Shown: one piece after another, positions 7,841 to 15,503 of the stretch
Position numbering within the stretch: position 1 is the stretch's first letter
How the letters are laid out: every line of letters begins with the position of its first letter
Assembly (NCBI GenBank): GCA_037444005.1
Contig: JBBING010000025.1
Coordinates: forward strand, 1-26,903
Source: DATLZC01 sp037444005
GTDB lineage: Bacteria > Chloroflexota > Dehalococcoidia > DSTF01 > JACRBR01
Length of the DNA stretch: 26,903 nt
Direction: 5' to 3'
The notes under the pieces: generated by a model
Databases searched by the model: none
The model's input: the letters and a program-made list of their open reading frames with translations, nothing else
Told to the model about the DNA's origin: nothing
Made by a program: the position numbers and the translations under genes

Positions 7841-9514
7841 ATGCCGGTCGTGATCAAGTGGGACATCGAGCGGCTGGTGGCGGAAGGCGTGCGGCGGGCG
7901 ATGGACGAGGGTGCCATTGCGCACGTCGCGCCGCCTGACATCGTCGTCGAACGGCCGCAGAACACCGAACACGGAGACTACGCCACCAACGTCGCCCTTC
8001 GGCTGGCGCGGGCGGCGCGAGCGGCGCCGGTCGAAATCGCGCGCGCCGTGGCGGCTCGCATTCCGCCGTCGGAGGCCATCGCGGAGGTCAACGTCGCCCC
8101 GCCCGGCTTCGTCAACTTCCGGCTGTCCGACGACTGGCTCAAACGCCAGGTGGACGCGATCCGGGCCGAGGGTCCGCGGTTCGCCTGTCTGGACCTCGGT
8201 GGCGGGAGAAAGACGCAGGTCGAGTTCGTCTCGGCGAATCCGACGGGGCCGCTGACCGCCGGCAACGGCCGCGGCGCCGCCCTGGGAGGCGCGCTCTCCA
8301 ACGTCCTCGAGGCTGCGGGCTATGCGGTCGAGCGGGAGTACCTGGTGAACGACGCGGGCACCCAGACCGACGTCTTCGGGAGGACGCTGGCCGCCCGGTA
8401 CCTCCAGTTGTTCGGCAAGGATGTCGAGATCCCGCCCGACGGCTACCCGGACGAGTACATGGTGGAGCTCTCGAAGCTCGTCCGGAACGAGTTCGGCGAT
8501 CGATTCGTCGACATGGACCCCGAAAATCCGCCGGAAGAGATGGTGCTGCGCGCGGTCGACGAGGTGGTCGAGTGGGCGCGCCGCGATCTCGAGGCGATGG
8601 GCATCGTATACGACGTCTGGTTCCGGGAGCGGTCGCTGTACGGCGACAGTGAGAACCTGCACGAGACGACGATGCGTATCCTGCGCGAGCGCGGGTTTCT
8701 CGTCGAGAAAGAGGGCGCCATCTGGTTCGCCTCCAGCCAGATCGGCGAAGACAAGGACAACGTCGTCGTTCGCTCGACGGGTAAACCGACGTATCTGGCG
8801 TCGGACATCGCGTACCACTACGACAAGTTCGTCCGGCGGGGATTCGACCGGGTCATCAACATCTGGGGCGCCGACCACCAGGGCCACGTGTCGAGGTTGA
8901 AGGCGGCGGTCGAGGCGCTGGGAATCGACCGGGACCGGCTCGACATCGTGATCTATCAGCTCGTGCACTTCCGGCGGGGCGCGGAGACGCTCCGGCTGTC
9001 GAAGCGCCGAGGTCAGATCATCACCGTGCGCGATGTCATCGAGGAGGTGGGCGCCGACGCCGCGAAGTTCTTCTTTCTGTCGCGGTCGGCCGACAGTCAG
9101 CTCGAATTCGACCTCGAGCTCGCCAAGCGCCAGTCAGCGGAGAATCCGGTGTACTACGTGCAGTACGCCCACGCGCGGATCGCGGGCATTCTGAATCACG
9201 CGCGGGAGCGCATCCCGGCGTTCGACGACGGTGATGTGGGCCTTCTCGGGCATCCGACCGAGCTCGCGCTCATCCGGAAGATGCTGCTCCTTCCCGAGCT
9301 GGTCGAGACCATCGCCCGTACGCTGGAGCCGCACCACCTCCCCCATTACGCCATCGACCTGGCGACGGCGTTCCACGCCTTCTACACGGAGTGCCGGGTC
9401 GTGAGCGACGATGTGGCCCTGTCTAAGGCGCGTCTCAAGCTCACCGACGCCGCCAGAGTGGCGCTGGCGCGGACCCTCGGCCTCATGGGGGTGAGCGCGC
9501 CCGAGCGCATGTGA
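7841..9514 (+). CDS. argS: Arginyl-tRNA synthetase
   Basis: This protein charges tRNA-Arg with arginine using ATP. The 557-aa product has the ArgRS N-terminal domain (NTEHGDYATN, residues 41-50), the class I core beginning VEFVSANPTGPL, the REYLVNDAG and YLASDIAYH motifs, a KMSKS-type loop as RLSKRRG (about residue 384) and the C-terminal DALR anticodon-binding domain (YVQYAHARI onward). The HIGH motif, usually HVGH in this family, reads TAGN (residues 139-142), so both histidines are missing. The rest of the active site looks intact. The start is taken as ATG 7841; GTG codons at 7832 and 7850 are alternatives and the ribosome binding site is weak. It is divergent from glnA. Confidence 0.95.
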   Translation: MPVVIKWDIERLVAEGVRRAMDEGAIAHVAPPDIVVERPQNTEHGDYATNVALRLARAARAAPVEIARAVAARIPPSEAIAEVNVAPPGFVNFRLSDDWLKRQVDAIRAEGPRFACLDLGGGRKTQVEFVSANPTGPLTAGNGRGAALGGALSNVLEAAGYAVEREYLVNDAGTQTDVFGRTLAARYLQLFGKDVEIPPDGYPDEYMVELSKLVRNEFGDRFVDMDPENPPEEMVLRAVDEVVEWARRDLEAMGIVYDVWFRERSLYGDSENLHETTMRILRERGFLVEKEGAIWFASSQIGEDKDNVVVRSTGKPTYLASDIAYHYDKFVRRGFDRVINIWGADHQGHVSRLKAAVEALGIDRDRLDIVIYQLVHFRRGAETLRLSKRRGQIITVRDVIEEVGADAAKFFFLSRSADSQLEFDLELAKRQSAENPVYYVQYAHARIAGILNHARERIPAFDDGDVGLLGHPTELALIRKMLLLPELVETIARTLEPHHLPHYAIDLATAFHAFYTECRVVSDDVALSKARLKLTDAARVALARTLGLMGVSAPERM

Positions 9515-9596
9515 GGGCACGCGCCTGACGGGCCGCCGCTGTTCAGAGCGGGGCGACCCGCGCCGATGCTTCCTTCGGAGACAATCCAACAACGCG

Positions 9597-9703
9597 GACT
9601 TCGACAAGGGCAAACCCGTCGAAAGGCGGGGACGCAAAGCCACGGGCCTACCGTCGCCACGCGACCAGGGCAGCCGGGCTGCCGGGTCTGACCTGTCGGA
9701 GTC
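9597..9703 (+). ncRNA. Class I cyclic di-GMP riboswitch aptamer (GEMM-I)
   Basis: The conserved GEMM-I core is plainly visible: AGGGCAAACC, a stem capped by a GAAA tetraloop (9615-9620 with 9625-9630), GACGCAAAGCC (9631-9641), CGGGCCTA, and the second arm ending in GGCAG-CCGGG-CTGCC. Closing stem P1 pairs 9597-9606 with 9694-9703, ten pairs with one G-U. Known members bind c-di-GMP at the three-way junction and control the downstream gene in cis. Here the downstream gene is the AAA+ ATPase at 9770. Family identification is from remembered consensus, not a covariance search. Confidence 0.95.
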
Positions 9704-9747
9704 TCCAGCCCACCGGCCGCTGGGGACGGTGGGCATTTGTGTCGTTT
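9701..9747 (+). terminator. Riboswitch expression platform: terminator and competing antiterminator
   Basis: An 8-bp stem (9708-9715 with 9727-9734, GCCCACCG/CGGTGGGC) followed by ATTTGTGTCGTTT forms a terminator ahead of the ATPase. A competing 9-bp helix (9701-9709 with 9719-9727, GTCTCCAGC/GCTGGGGAC, one G-U) overlaps both terminator arms and the last three bases of aptamer stem P1. Ligand-stabilised P1 would weaken the antiterminator, suggesting that c-di-GMP turns expression off. That direction is inference. Confidence 0.75.
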
Positions 9748-9769
9748 GCGATCGGGAAGGAGGCGCGCG

Positions 9770-11221
9770 GTGGAGGCGGCTCGACCGTTCTCGGTCCTCG
9801 GGGGAGAAGCGCGACAGGCGGGCGCGACCGATGAGCGGCGCGCGTTGGCGAGCAGAGCGGCGCCCGAACCCATGAGCTCGCGCAGAATGTTCGACGCGCC
9901 GCGAAGCGTGGCGGAGACCGGCCTGCCCTTCGCGCTGCTGGAAGAACTCGCGCTCAAGCTGCTCAGGACGATGGACCGTCCCAGGCTCCTCGACCTCGCG
10001 GACGCCATGTGCCTTCTGCCCTCTGTGACGCAGGAGATCGTCGAGTCGCTGTCCCGACGCAAACTCACCGAAGTCGACTCCGCAGACTCTCCCTTGAAGC
10101 TCCACTACCGGTACTCGCTGACCGAAGCGGGGAAGGACATGGCGGACGAAGCCTTGCGCCGCTGCCACTACATGGGGCCGGCGCCCGTGCCGGTCGAGCA
10201 GTACTCCGCCGCGGTGCTCCGGCAGGCGAACGAACGCGTCCGGCCGAACCGCGAGCAGGTGCGCGCCGCGCTGGCCCACCTCGTCCTCCCGGAAGAGACG
10301 GTCGACATCGTGGGTCAGGCGTACGCCTCCGGCCGCCCGCTGATGGTGTACGGACCCTCGGGAAACGGGAAGAGCGACATCGTGCTGTCGGTCGCGGGCT
10401 GCATCGGCGGGTCCGTCTTCATTCCCTACGCGCTGTACGGACAGGGGCACATCATCGAGGTCTTCGACGCGCAGGTGCATCGCCCCGTCTCGCTCGAAGC
10501 GACGGAAACGGGTGGCCTGACTCACGACCGCTCGGACGGGACGGCCGGCTCCAACCGCGCGCAGACCGGGAACGCGCCTCGCCGGGACGCTCGGTGGCGC
10601 GAGATTCGGCGTCCGGCGGTCGTGGTCGGCGGTGACATGGGTCCGGAAGCGCTGGAGATGACGTTCGACACGATGCGCAACGTGTACAAGGCGCCCCTCT
10701 CCGTGCGCGCGCAGGGCGGCGTCCTGGTCATCGATGACCTCGGACGACAGCGGGTGCCTATCCAGACCATCCTGAACCGCTGGGTCCAGCTCATGGAACA
10801 GGGGTACGACTCATTCTCGCTCCAGTCGAGCCAGGTCATCCGGCTCCCGCTGGATGTGACGCTCGTGTTTTCCACGAACCTGAGCATCGAGGAGTTGATG
10901 GACGAGGCGTACTTGCGGCGCATCTCGTACAAGATCCCGGTAGGCAATCCCACCCGCAAGCAGTTCCTCGAAATCACGCGCCGCGTGTGTCAGCAGAAGG
11001 GCGTGCCGTACACGGAAGAAGCCCTCCAGTATCTGGTCCAGAAGCTGTACGACAGCGGGCTGTTCGAACCCAAGGGCTGCTATCCGCGGGACATCATCCA
11101 GACCATCGTGGACTGGGCCGACTACCACGGAGAACGTGCGCGGGTGGATTCGTTCACCATCGAGCGCGCGTGCAAGCTGTATTTGGGCGAACGCCGAGGG
11201 GCTTTCGCGCGCGTGGCGTAG
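9770..11221 (+). CDS. AAA+ ATPase with N-terminal winged-helix-like region, under c-di-GMP riboswitch control
   Basis: This 483-aa protein has a variable N-terminal tail and a helical region (about residues 50-130) resembling a winged helix, with SLSRRKLTEVD and YSLTEAGKDMADEAL. It continues through HYMGPAPVPVEQY into the AAA+ domain. Walker A is GPSGNGKS (195-202), Walker B is VLVIDDLG (318-325), and a sensor-1-like VFSTNL follows. Relatives with this architecture are, from memory, uncharacterised ATPases found in many phyla, some near Flp/type IV pilus genes. That link is not visible here. The start is GTG 9770, chosen for the GGGAAGGAGG ribosome binding site six bases upstream; the frame is open upstream but runs into the terminator. 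It probably shares a transcript with the diguanylate cyclase 43 bp downstream. Confidence 0.85.
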   Translation: MEAARPFSVLGGEARQAGATDERRALASRAAPEPMSSRRMFDAPRSVAETGLPFALLEELALKLLRTMDRPRLLDLADAMCLLPSVTQEIVESLSRRKLTEVDSADSPLKLHYRYSLTEAGKDMADEALRRCHYMGPAPVPVEQYSAAVLRQANERVRPNREQVRAALAHLVLPEETVDIVGQAYASGRPLMVYGPSGNGKSDIVLSVAGCIGGSVFIPYALYGQGHIIEVFDAQVHRPVSLEATETGGLTHDRSDGTAGSNRAQTGNAPRRDARWREIRRPAVVVGGDMGPEALEMTFDTMRNVYKAPLSVRAQGGVLVIDDLGRQRVPIQTILNRWVQLMEQGYDSFSLQSSQVIRLPLDVTLVFSTNLSIEELMDEAYLRRISYKIPVGNPTRKQFLEITRRVCQQKGVPYTEEALQYLVQKLYDSGLFEPKGCYPRDIIQTIVDWADYHGERARVDSFTIERACKLYLGERRGAFARVA

Positions 11222-11264
11222 CGGTTCGTTATAAATTTCTACTCGCACGTCCGCTTTCCCCCTC

Positions 11265-12359
11265 ATGGTGTGGCCAGGCGGGACGATATCTCATCGGATG
11301 GCTGCGACCGAATGGAGCACGCGGTCTCTCGAAGCGCGTGCCAGGCGCATGGAGCACATCATCGCCTGGGTACGCGTGCTCGTCGTGCCCACCGTCCTCG
11401 TGGCGTTCTATCTTTGGCCTGAACGCACGGCCGGTCAGACGCTCGCCGTCTCTATCAAAGCGCCCATCGATTTTCTGTACGCGGTCGTAGTGCTCGCCTT
11501 CCGGCCCTGGCGCTCGCCGCGGCTCCGCGCATGGAGCGTGGGTACCGCCCTGTACGATGGACTGGCGCTAGTGACGCACGTGTTCCTCACCGGTGGCGCC
11601 TCGAGTCCCTTCGTCCCCTACCTCATCGCGGCCCTCGCCGCCGCTACGATGCGCTTCGGCGTCCGAGGCGTCGCCGCGGCCGGCGCCGCGCTGACGGCGC
11701 CCCTGGCGGTGGCGCTGGTGGTGGAGCCCGGAGGGTCCGAAGGGCGATTCGCGACGCTCATGAACGTCGCCGCGATGTGGTTCGTCGGCATCGGGCTGAC
11801 TGCCGTCCGTCGCGAGGAGGACCGTCAGCACGAAGAGAACCTCCGGCTCGCCATCGAGACGGCGAAAACCCAGGCGGAGCTCGAGATCGCGAACTGGCGC
11901 GCCAGCACCGATGGCCTCACAGGGCTGGCGAATTACAGCGCCTTCCACACCGCGCTGACCGACGCGGTCCGAGATGGCCGTGACGTCGCCGTGGTCTACG
12001 TGGACCTCGATGGGTTCAAGCGCGTGAACGACGCGTTCGGCCACCACGCCGGCGACGAAGTGCTGCGCTCCTTCGCGCGGGCCATGCGGGACGTGGCGCC
12101 CGAGGCCGCGGTCGTAGCCCGCCTCGGAGGCGATGAGTTCGCGGTGTTGCTCCTCGACGACCAGGCCGGGCGCGCCGCCGAGGTGGCCGGCCGGGTGCGA
12201 GCCATTTGCGTGACGTCGGCCAGCGAGCCGGTCGTCGCCAGCGTGGGGACGGCCGAGCTCTGTTCCTGTCGCTCGCCGGTGACGCTGCTGCGCCGGGCGG
12301 ACGAGCGCATGTACGAGGAGAAGCGGCGTCGCAAAGAGACGCAGCGACAGGCTGCGTAG
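11265..12359 (+). CDS. Membrane diguanylate cyclase (GGDEF domain)
   Basis: The first 190 residues contain about six hydrophobic helices, followed by a coiled-coil-like linker (REEDRQHEENLRLAIETAK) and a GGDEF domain. DGLTGLANYSAF opens the domain, VDLDGFKRVNDAFGHHAGDEVL is the metal and guanine site, and RLGGDEFAVLL is the catalytic loop. Both Gly and the acidic residues are intact, so it should make c-di-GMP from two GTP. The RxxD inhibitory site normally five residues before GGDEF is absent (PEAA there). The start could be ATG 11265, 11298 or 11349; none has a clear ribosome binding site. It lies 43 bp after the riboswitch-controlled ATPase; an AT-rich TATAAA at 11230-11235 might be a separate promoter. 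Confidence 0.92.
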   Translation: MVWPGGTISHRMAATEWSTRSLEARARRMEHIIAWVRVLVVPTVLVAFYLWPERTAGQTLAVSIKAPIDFLYAVVVLAFRPWRSPRLRAWSVGTALYDGLALVTHVFLTGGASSPFVPYLIAALAAATMRFGVRGVAAAGAALTAPLAVALVVEPGGSEGRFATLMNVAAMWFVGIGLTAVRREEDRQHEENLRLAIETAKTQAELEIANWRASTDGLTGLANYSAFHTALTDAVRDGRDVAVVYVDLDGFKRVNDAFGHHAGDEVLRSFARAMRDVAPEAAVVARLGGDEFAVLLLDDQAGRAAEVAGRVRAICVTSASEPVVASVGTAELCSCRSPVTLLRRADERMYEEKRRRKETQRQAA

Positions 12360-12396
12360 CGCTGCGCCGGCCCCTCCACCGGCCTCCCGCGCCTTG

Positions 12397-12414
12397 CAGG
12401 GGTCTCGTCCCCTG
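12397..12414 (+). terminator. Possible hairpin terminator after the diguanylate cyclase
   Basis: CAGGGG-TCTCGT-CCCCTG is a perfect 6-bp stem in the 71-bp gap before the next gene. There is no T-run after it, so termination is doubtful. Confidence 0.25.
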
Positions 12415-12430
12415 ACATACGCTAGCTGAT

Positions 12431-13249
12431 GTGACCGCCGCGCAGGAGCTCCCGCGCTCGACCTCGGGCCGTACGCCACTGGACGTGGCGCGCATGGCCG
12501 CACTCGAAGCAGGCGCCATTGTGATGTCCCGCTTCCGCGTCCCGCAGGAGGTCGAGATCAAGGGGCGCGGCAATCTCGTCACCCGCGCGGACCACGACGC
12601 CGAGCGCGCCGTCGAGCGCATCGTCCGAGAGGAGTTCCCCGGCCACCACGTCTATGGCGAGGAGACCCAGAATCACACGACGTTCGAGGGGTGGGTCTGG
12701 GTGGTCGACCCCCTCGACGGCACGCGGAACTACGTCTCGGGCATCCCGTTCTTCTGCGTCAACATCGCCCTCTGTCTGGACGGCGAGCCCGTCCTCGCCC
12801 TGACCTACGACCCGGCGCACAACGAGCAGTTCTGGGCGCAGACGGGCCTGGGGGCGTACGTGAACGAGCGGCCGCTCAAAGCCTCCGACCGCCCCGACGT
12901 CGCTTCGTCCGTGCTCGGCATGGACCTGGGATACAACGACGCCACCGGGAAGGCGACCTTGCGTCTCGCATACGAAATCTTCCCGAATGTGCAGTGCATG
13001 CGGGTGCCCGGCAGCGCGGCGCTCGGTCTGGCCTACGCCGCGGCGGGCCGGCTCGATCTGTTCTTCCATCGCAACGTCTATCCGTGGGACATCGCCGCCG
13101 GCGTGGTCCTCGTCCGCGAGGCCGGCGGCGTAGTCACCGCGCCCGACGGTTCGCCCATCCGCATCACGAGCGGTGGCGTGGTCGCCGGCGGGCGCGACGT
13201 TCATGCCGACTTCATGAGGCGCTACGGAGGGCAATTGACGGCGAAATGA
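12431..13249 (+). CDS. Inositol monophosphatase-family phosphatase
   Basis: This 272-aa enzyme has the family's Mg-dependent phosphatase motifs. GEE (residues 76-78) and WVVDPLDGTRNY (Asp93, Asp96) bind the metals, GSAALGLAYAAAGRLD follows, and YPWDIAAGVVLVREAGG carries the C-terminal Asp. Members hydrolyse inositol-1-phosphate, 3'-phosphoadenosine 5'-phosphate, fructose-1,6-bisphosphate or related sugar phosphates; the sequence alone does not say which. The start is GTG at 12431; the ribosome binding site is weak. Its stop overlaps the ATG of the next lipoprotein gene by four bases (ATGA), indicating translational coupling. Confidence 0.9.
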   Translation: MTAAQELPRSTSGRTPLDVARMAALEAGAIVMSRFRVPQEVEIKGRGNLVTRADHDAERAVERIVREEFPGHHVYGEETQNHTTFEGWVWVVDPLDGTRNYVSGIPFFCVNIALCLDGEPVLALTYDPAHNEQFWAQTGLGAYVNERPLKASDRPDVASSVLGMDLGYNDATGKATLRLAYEIFPNVQCMRVPGSAALGLAYAAAGRLDLFFHRNVYPWDIAAGVVLVREAGGVVTAPDGSPIRITSGGVVAGGRDVHADFMRRYGGQLTAK

Positions 13250-13923
13250 TGCGCACGCGCTGGCTTCTTCTCGCGTCCGCACTGATGGTCGGGGTCGCGT
13301 CGCTCGCGTCCGGCTGTCTGTCCGCGGGCGGCGGCGACGGGGGCGGCCAGAAGGCGACGCCCACCGCCGAGGCGCCGGCGGATTCCCCGGAGGCCGTGAT
13401 CCAGCTGTACGTCGAGAAGCTGCTGAACCGCTTGTGGGCGGGCGACTGTCGCCAGGCCACGGGGGAGGATCGAGGCGCCCTCTGTGTCACCAAGCGCGGC
13501 GAGCGCGGCCGCTACGTCGCCTATAACCTCGGCCCCACGTTCTCGGATCCGTCCGCCATCGTGCTGCTGAAGCGGAGCGACGAGGGTGTCTGGGAGATCG
13601 AGTCCGTCATCCCGCGCGACCCGAACCAGCCCGACGACGGCAGGACGCCGTGGCCGCTCGAAATCGGCGAGATCGTGGTGGTCGCCGGTACGGGCGACTG
13701 TCTGAACGTGCGCGAAGAGCCGCGCATCGACGCGAAGGTGCTCTTTTGCCGCCCGGACGGCTGGAAGTTCATCATCCAGGGCGGGCCGGTCGAACAGGGA
13801 GGCTACGTCTGGTGGCAACTGGGCGGCGAAGGCTGGGCCGTGCAGGACTACCTCCGCTACCCGGAAGAGGCTCCCCTCCCTCAGAACACGCCTACTCCGG
13901 CGGCGACGACGCCGCCCGGATGA
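13246..13923 (+). CDS. Lipoprotein with C-terminal SH3-like domain
   Basis: This 225-aa protein starts with a signal peptide ending in the lipobox LASGC (Cys24), then a Gly-, Pro- and Thr-rich linker. A middle domain (about residues 45-130, AVIQLYVEKLLNRLW onward) contains paired Cys. A bacterial SH3-like region follows (about 140-210), recognisable from LNVREEP, DGWKFI and GEGWAVQDYL. The tail is Pro/Thr rich. Such SH3 domains often bind cell-wall or other envelope ligands, but no function is assigned. The start at 13246 overlaps the upstream stop; a second Met follows at once. GGAGGG lies 14 bp upstream. It is convergent with the next gene, with seven bases between the stops. Confidence 0.85.
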   Translation: MMRTRWLLLASALMVGVASLASGCLSAGGGDGGGQKATPTAEAPADSPEAVIQLYVEKLLNRLWAGDCRQATGEDRGALCVTKRGERGRYVAYNLGPTFSDPSAIVLLKRSDEGVWEIESVIPRDPNQPDDGRTPWPLEIGEIVVVAGTGDCLNVREEPRIDAKVLFCRPDGWKFIIQGGPVEQGGYVWWQLGGEGWAVQDYLRYPEEAPLPQNTPTPAATTPPG

Positions 13924-13930
13924 GCCGGGC

Positions 13931-15307
13931 TCACTTCGTCCCGTCCGCGTTCAGGCCGCACTCCCGCGCGAGGGCCAGCACCTCGTCCGGGGTGAAGAAC
14001 GATCGCCGGTAGCCCGACCACGTGTCCGTCGCCGGGTCGTACACGCCGTCGTAGGCCTCCTGAATGCGGTCATAGATACGCTTCACCACGCGGCTGGTGG
14101 TCGAGACGCGCTGGGCGCTGCCGATGCGCTCGAGCTCGCGATTCAACACCGAGACGATGCCCTCGGCCCCGGAAAGCGCCCCGAGCCGGCTGAGCTCGAC
14201 CTCGGCCCGTCCGAAGAGAGACGCCGCGAACGGGAGATAGATCAGCCCGCCCGGCGCCTCCTCCTGACGGCTGAGGCCCGCCTGATGGATGCCCGCCGAT
14301 GTCGTGAACACGTCGCCGATAATGGGCGCGCGGTCGGGCAGCGGCGTCGCCTCCGTGTCGATGAGGCGCTTCATCTCTTCGAGCGCCGTCAGATCGAACC
14401 CGGGGTCGCCGTACAGGCGGATGAGCGCCGCGACCATCTGCTCGAGGGAGGTGTTGCCGGTGCGCTCGCCCAGTCCGCCGAAGGCCGCGTTCACCTTCGT
14501 CCCGCCGTAGCGCCACGACGCGATGGAGTTCGCCGTCGCGAGGCCGAAGTCGTTGTGGCCGTGGAATTCGAGCTCGGCGCCCGTCTCCGCCTTCAGCGTC
14601 GCGAAGAGCCGCGGGATGCCCCACGGGAGGGCGGCGTAGGGGTCGGGCACGCCCCAGCCGATGGTGTCGCAGATGCGGAACTTCGCGACGCCGCGGCTCT
14701 CGTCCAGCACGCGCTGCATGAACGGGATCACCCAGCCGTAGATGTCGGCTCTGGTGCAGTCTTCGAGGTGAATGCGGGGTGTAATGCCGTGCTCGAGCGC
14801 CGTGCGGATGGGCTGGAGGTATTTCTCGATGGCTTCTTCTTTGGACGCGAAGCCGAGCTTGTCGAAGATGTGATGGTCGGAGGCCGACGCGAGCATACCG
14901 GTCTCCTTCACCCGGCCCTGGGCGACCTCGACGAGCTGCTTGATGTCTTTGGGCGTGGCGCGGGTCCAGGTCGTCACCTTCGGCCACTCGTAGCCGCGCT
15001 CGAGGAGCTTCTCCAGCGTCCAGAGGTCGCGCTTCTGATAGATGAAGACTTCGACGGCGTAGATGCGGCCGGCGCCGTTGTCCAGGCGGTGCAGGAGGTC
15101 GAAATAGCGGACGCGCGTCTCGTGGGGAAAGAGGGCGATGCGGGAGTCCTGCGCGCCGTCGCGAAGGGTGGTGTCCGTGATGAGCTTGGGCTGTCCGTCG
15201 TCCGGGGGCAGCGTCACCGCCTCCTGTTCGAGCGTGACAGGAGGGAGCCGGCCCTCAAAGTTGTAGTAGACGCGTTCGGTGTTGACCCTGACGCCGGCGC
15301 GGACCAT
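13931..15307 (-). CDS. DRE-TIM metallolyase, Re-citrate synthase / homocitrate synthase-like
   Basis: This 458-aa enzyme belongs to the isopropylmalate/homocitrate synthase superfamily, which condenses acetyl-CoA with a 2-oxo acid using a divalent metal. The signature DTTLRDGAQD lies at about residues 45-54, and the metal-binding HGHND is present, followed by GGLGERTGN. The long middle pattern (ERGYEWPKVTTWTRAT, KETGMLASASDHHIFDKL, EDCTRADIYGWVIPF, CDTIGWGVPDP) resembles, from memory, the Re-citrate synthase group of anaerobes such as Clostridium kluyveri and Dehalococcoides. It does not resemble leucine LeuA, and it lacks a LeuA allosteric domain. Citrate formation is therefore a reasonable but unproven guess. 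The ATG at 15307 has AAAGGAG eight bases upstream. It stands alone, divergent from the M28 peptidase. Confidence 0.8.
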   Translation of the reverse strand: MVRAGVRVNTERVYYNFEGRLPPVTLEQEAVTLPPDDGQPKLITDTTLRDGAQDSRIALFPHETRVRYFDLLHRLDNGAGRIYAVEVFIYQKRDLWTLEKLLERGYEWPKVTTWTRATPKDIKQLVEVAQGRVKETGMLASASDHHIFDKLGFASKEEAIEKYLQPIRTALEHGITPRIHLEDCTRADIYGWVIPFMQRVLDESRGVAKFRICDTIGWGVPDPYAALPWGIPRLFATLKAETGAELEFHGHNDFGLATANSIASWRYGGTKVNAAFGGLGERTGNTSLEQMVAALIRLYGDPGFDLTALEEMKRLIDTEATPLPDRAPIIGDVFTTSAGIHQAGLSRQEEAPGGLIYLPFAASLFGRAEVELSRLGALSGAEGIVSVLNRELERIGSAQRVSTTSRVVKRIYDRIQEAYDGVYDPATDTWSGYRRSFFTPDEVLALARECGLNADGTK

Positions 15308-15503
15308 CGGGCGCGCTCCTTTCGGGGGATTCGTGATCTCGATAGCTGGCTGCGTGTTTCGCCTAGTCTACACCACCGCTCCCGGGGGAGGCGCCGCCGG
15401 TCGCGTAGCCGGGCGACCACGGTCATCCTGTGCGCCCGTCAGCATAGCCGATGGGGTGCCGGGCGTCTCCCGCTCGAGCGTTTGCGGCCGTACAATCGCG
15501 GGC

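Noticed and set aside
11230..11235. TATAAA before the GGDEF gene as a separate promoter
   Set aside because: No matching -35 at 16-18 bp; kept only as a remark because cotranscription with the ATPase is simpler.
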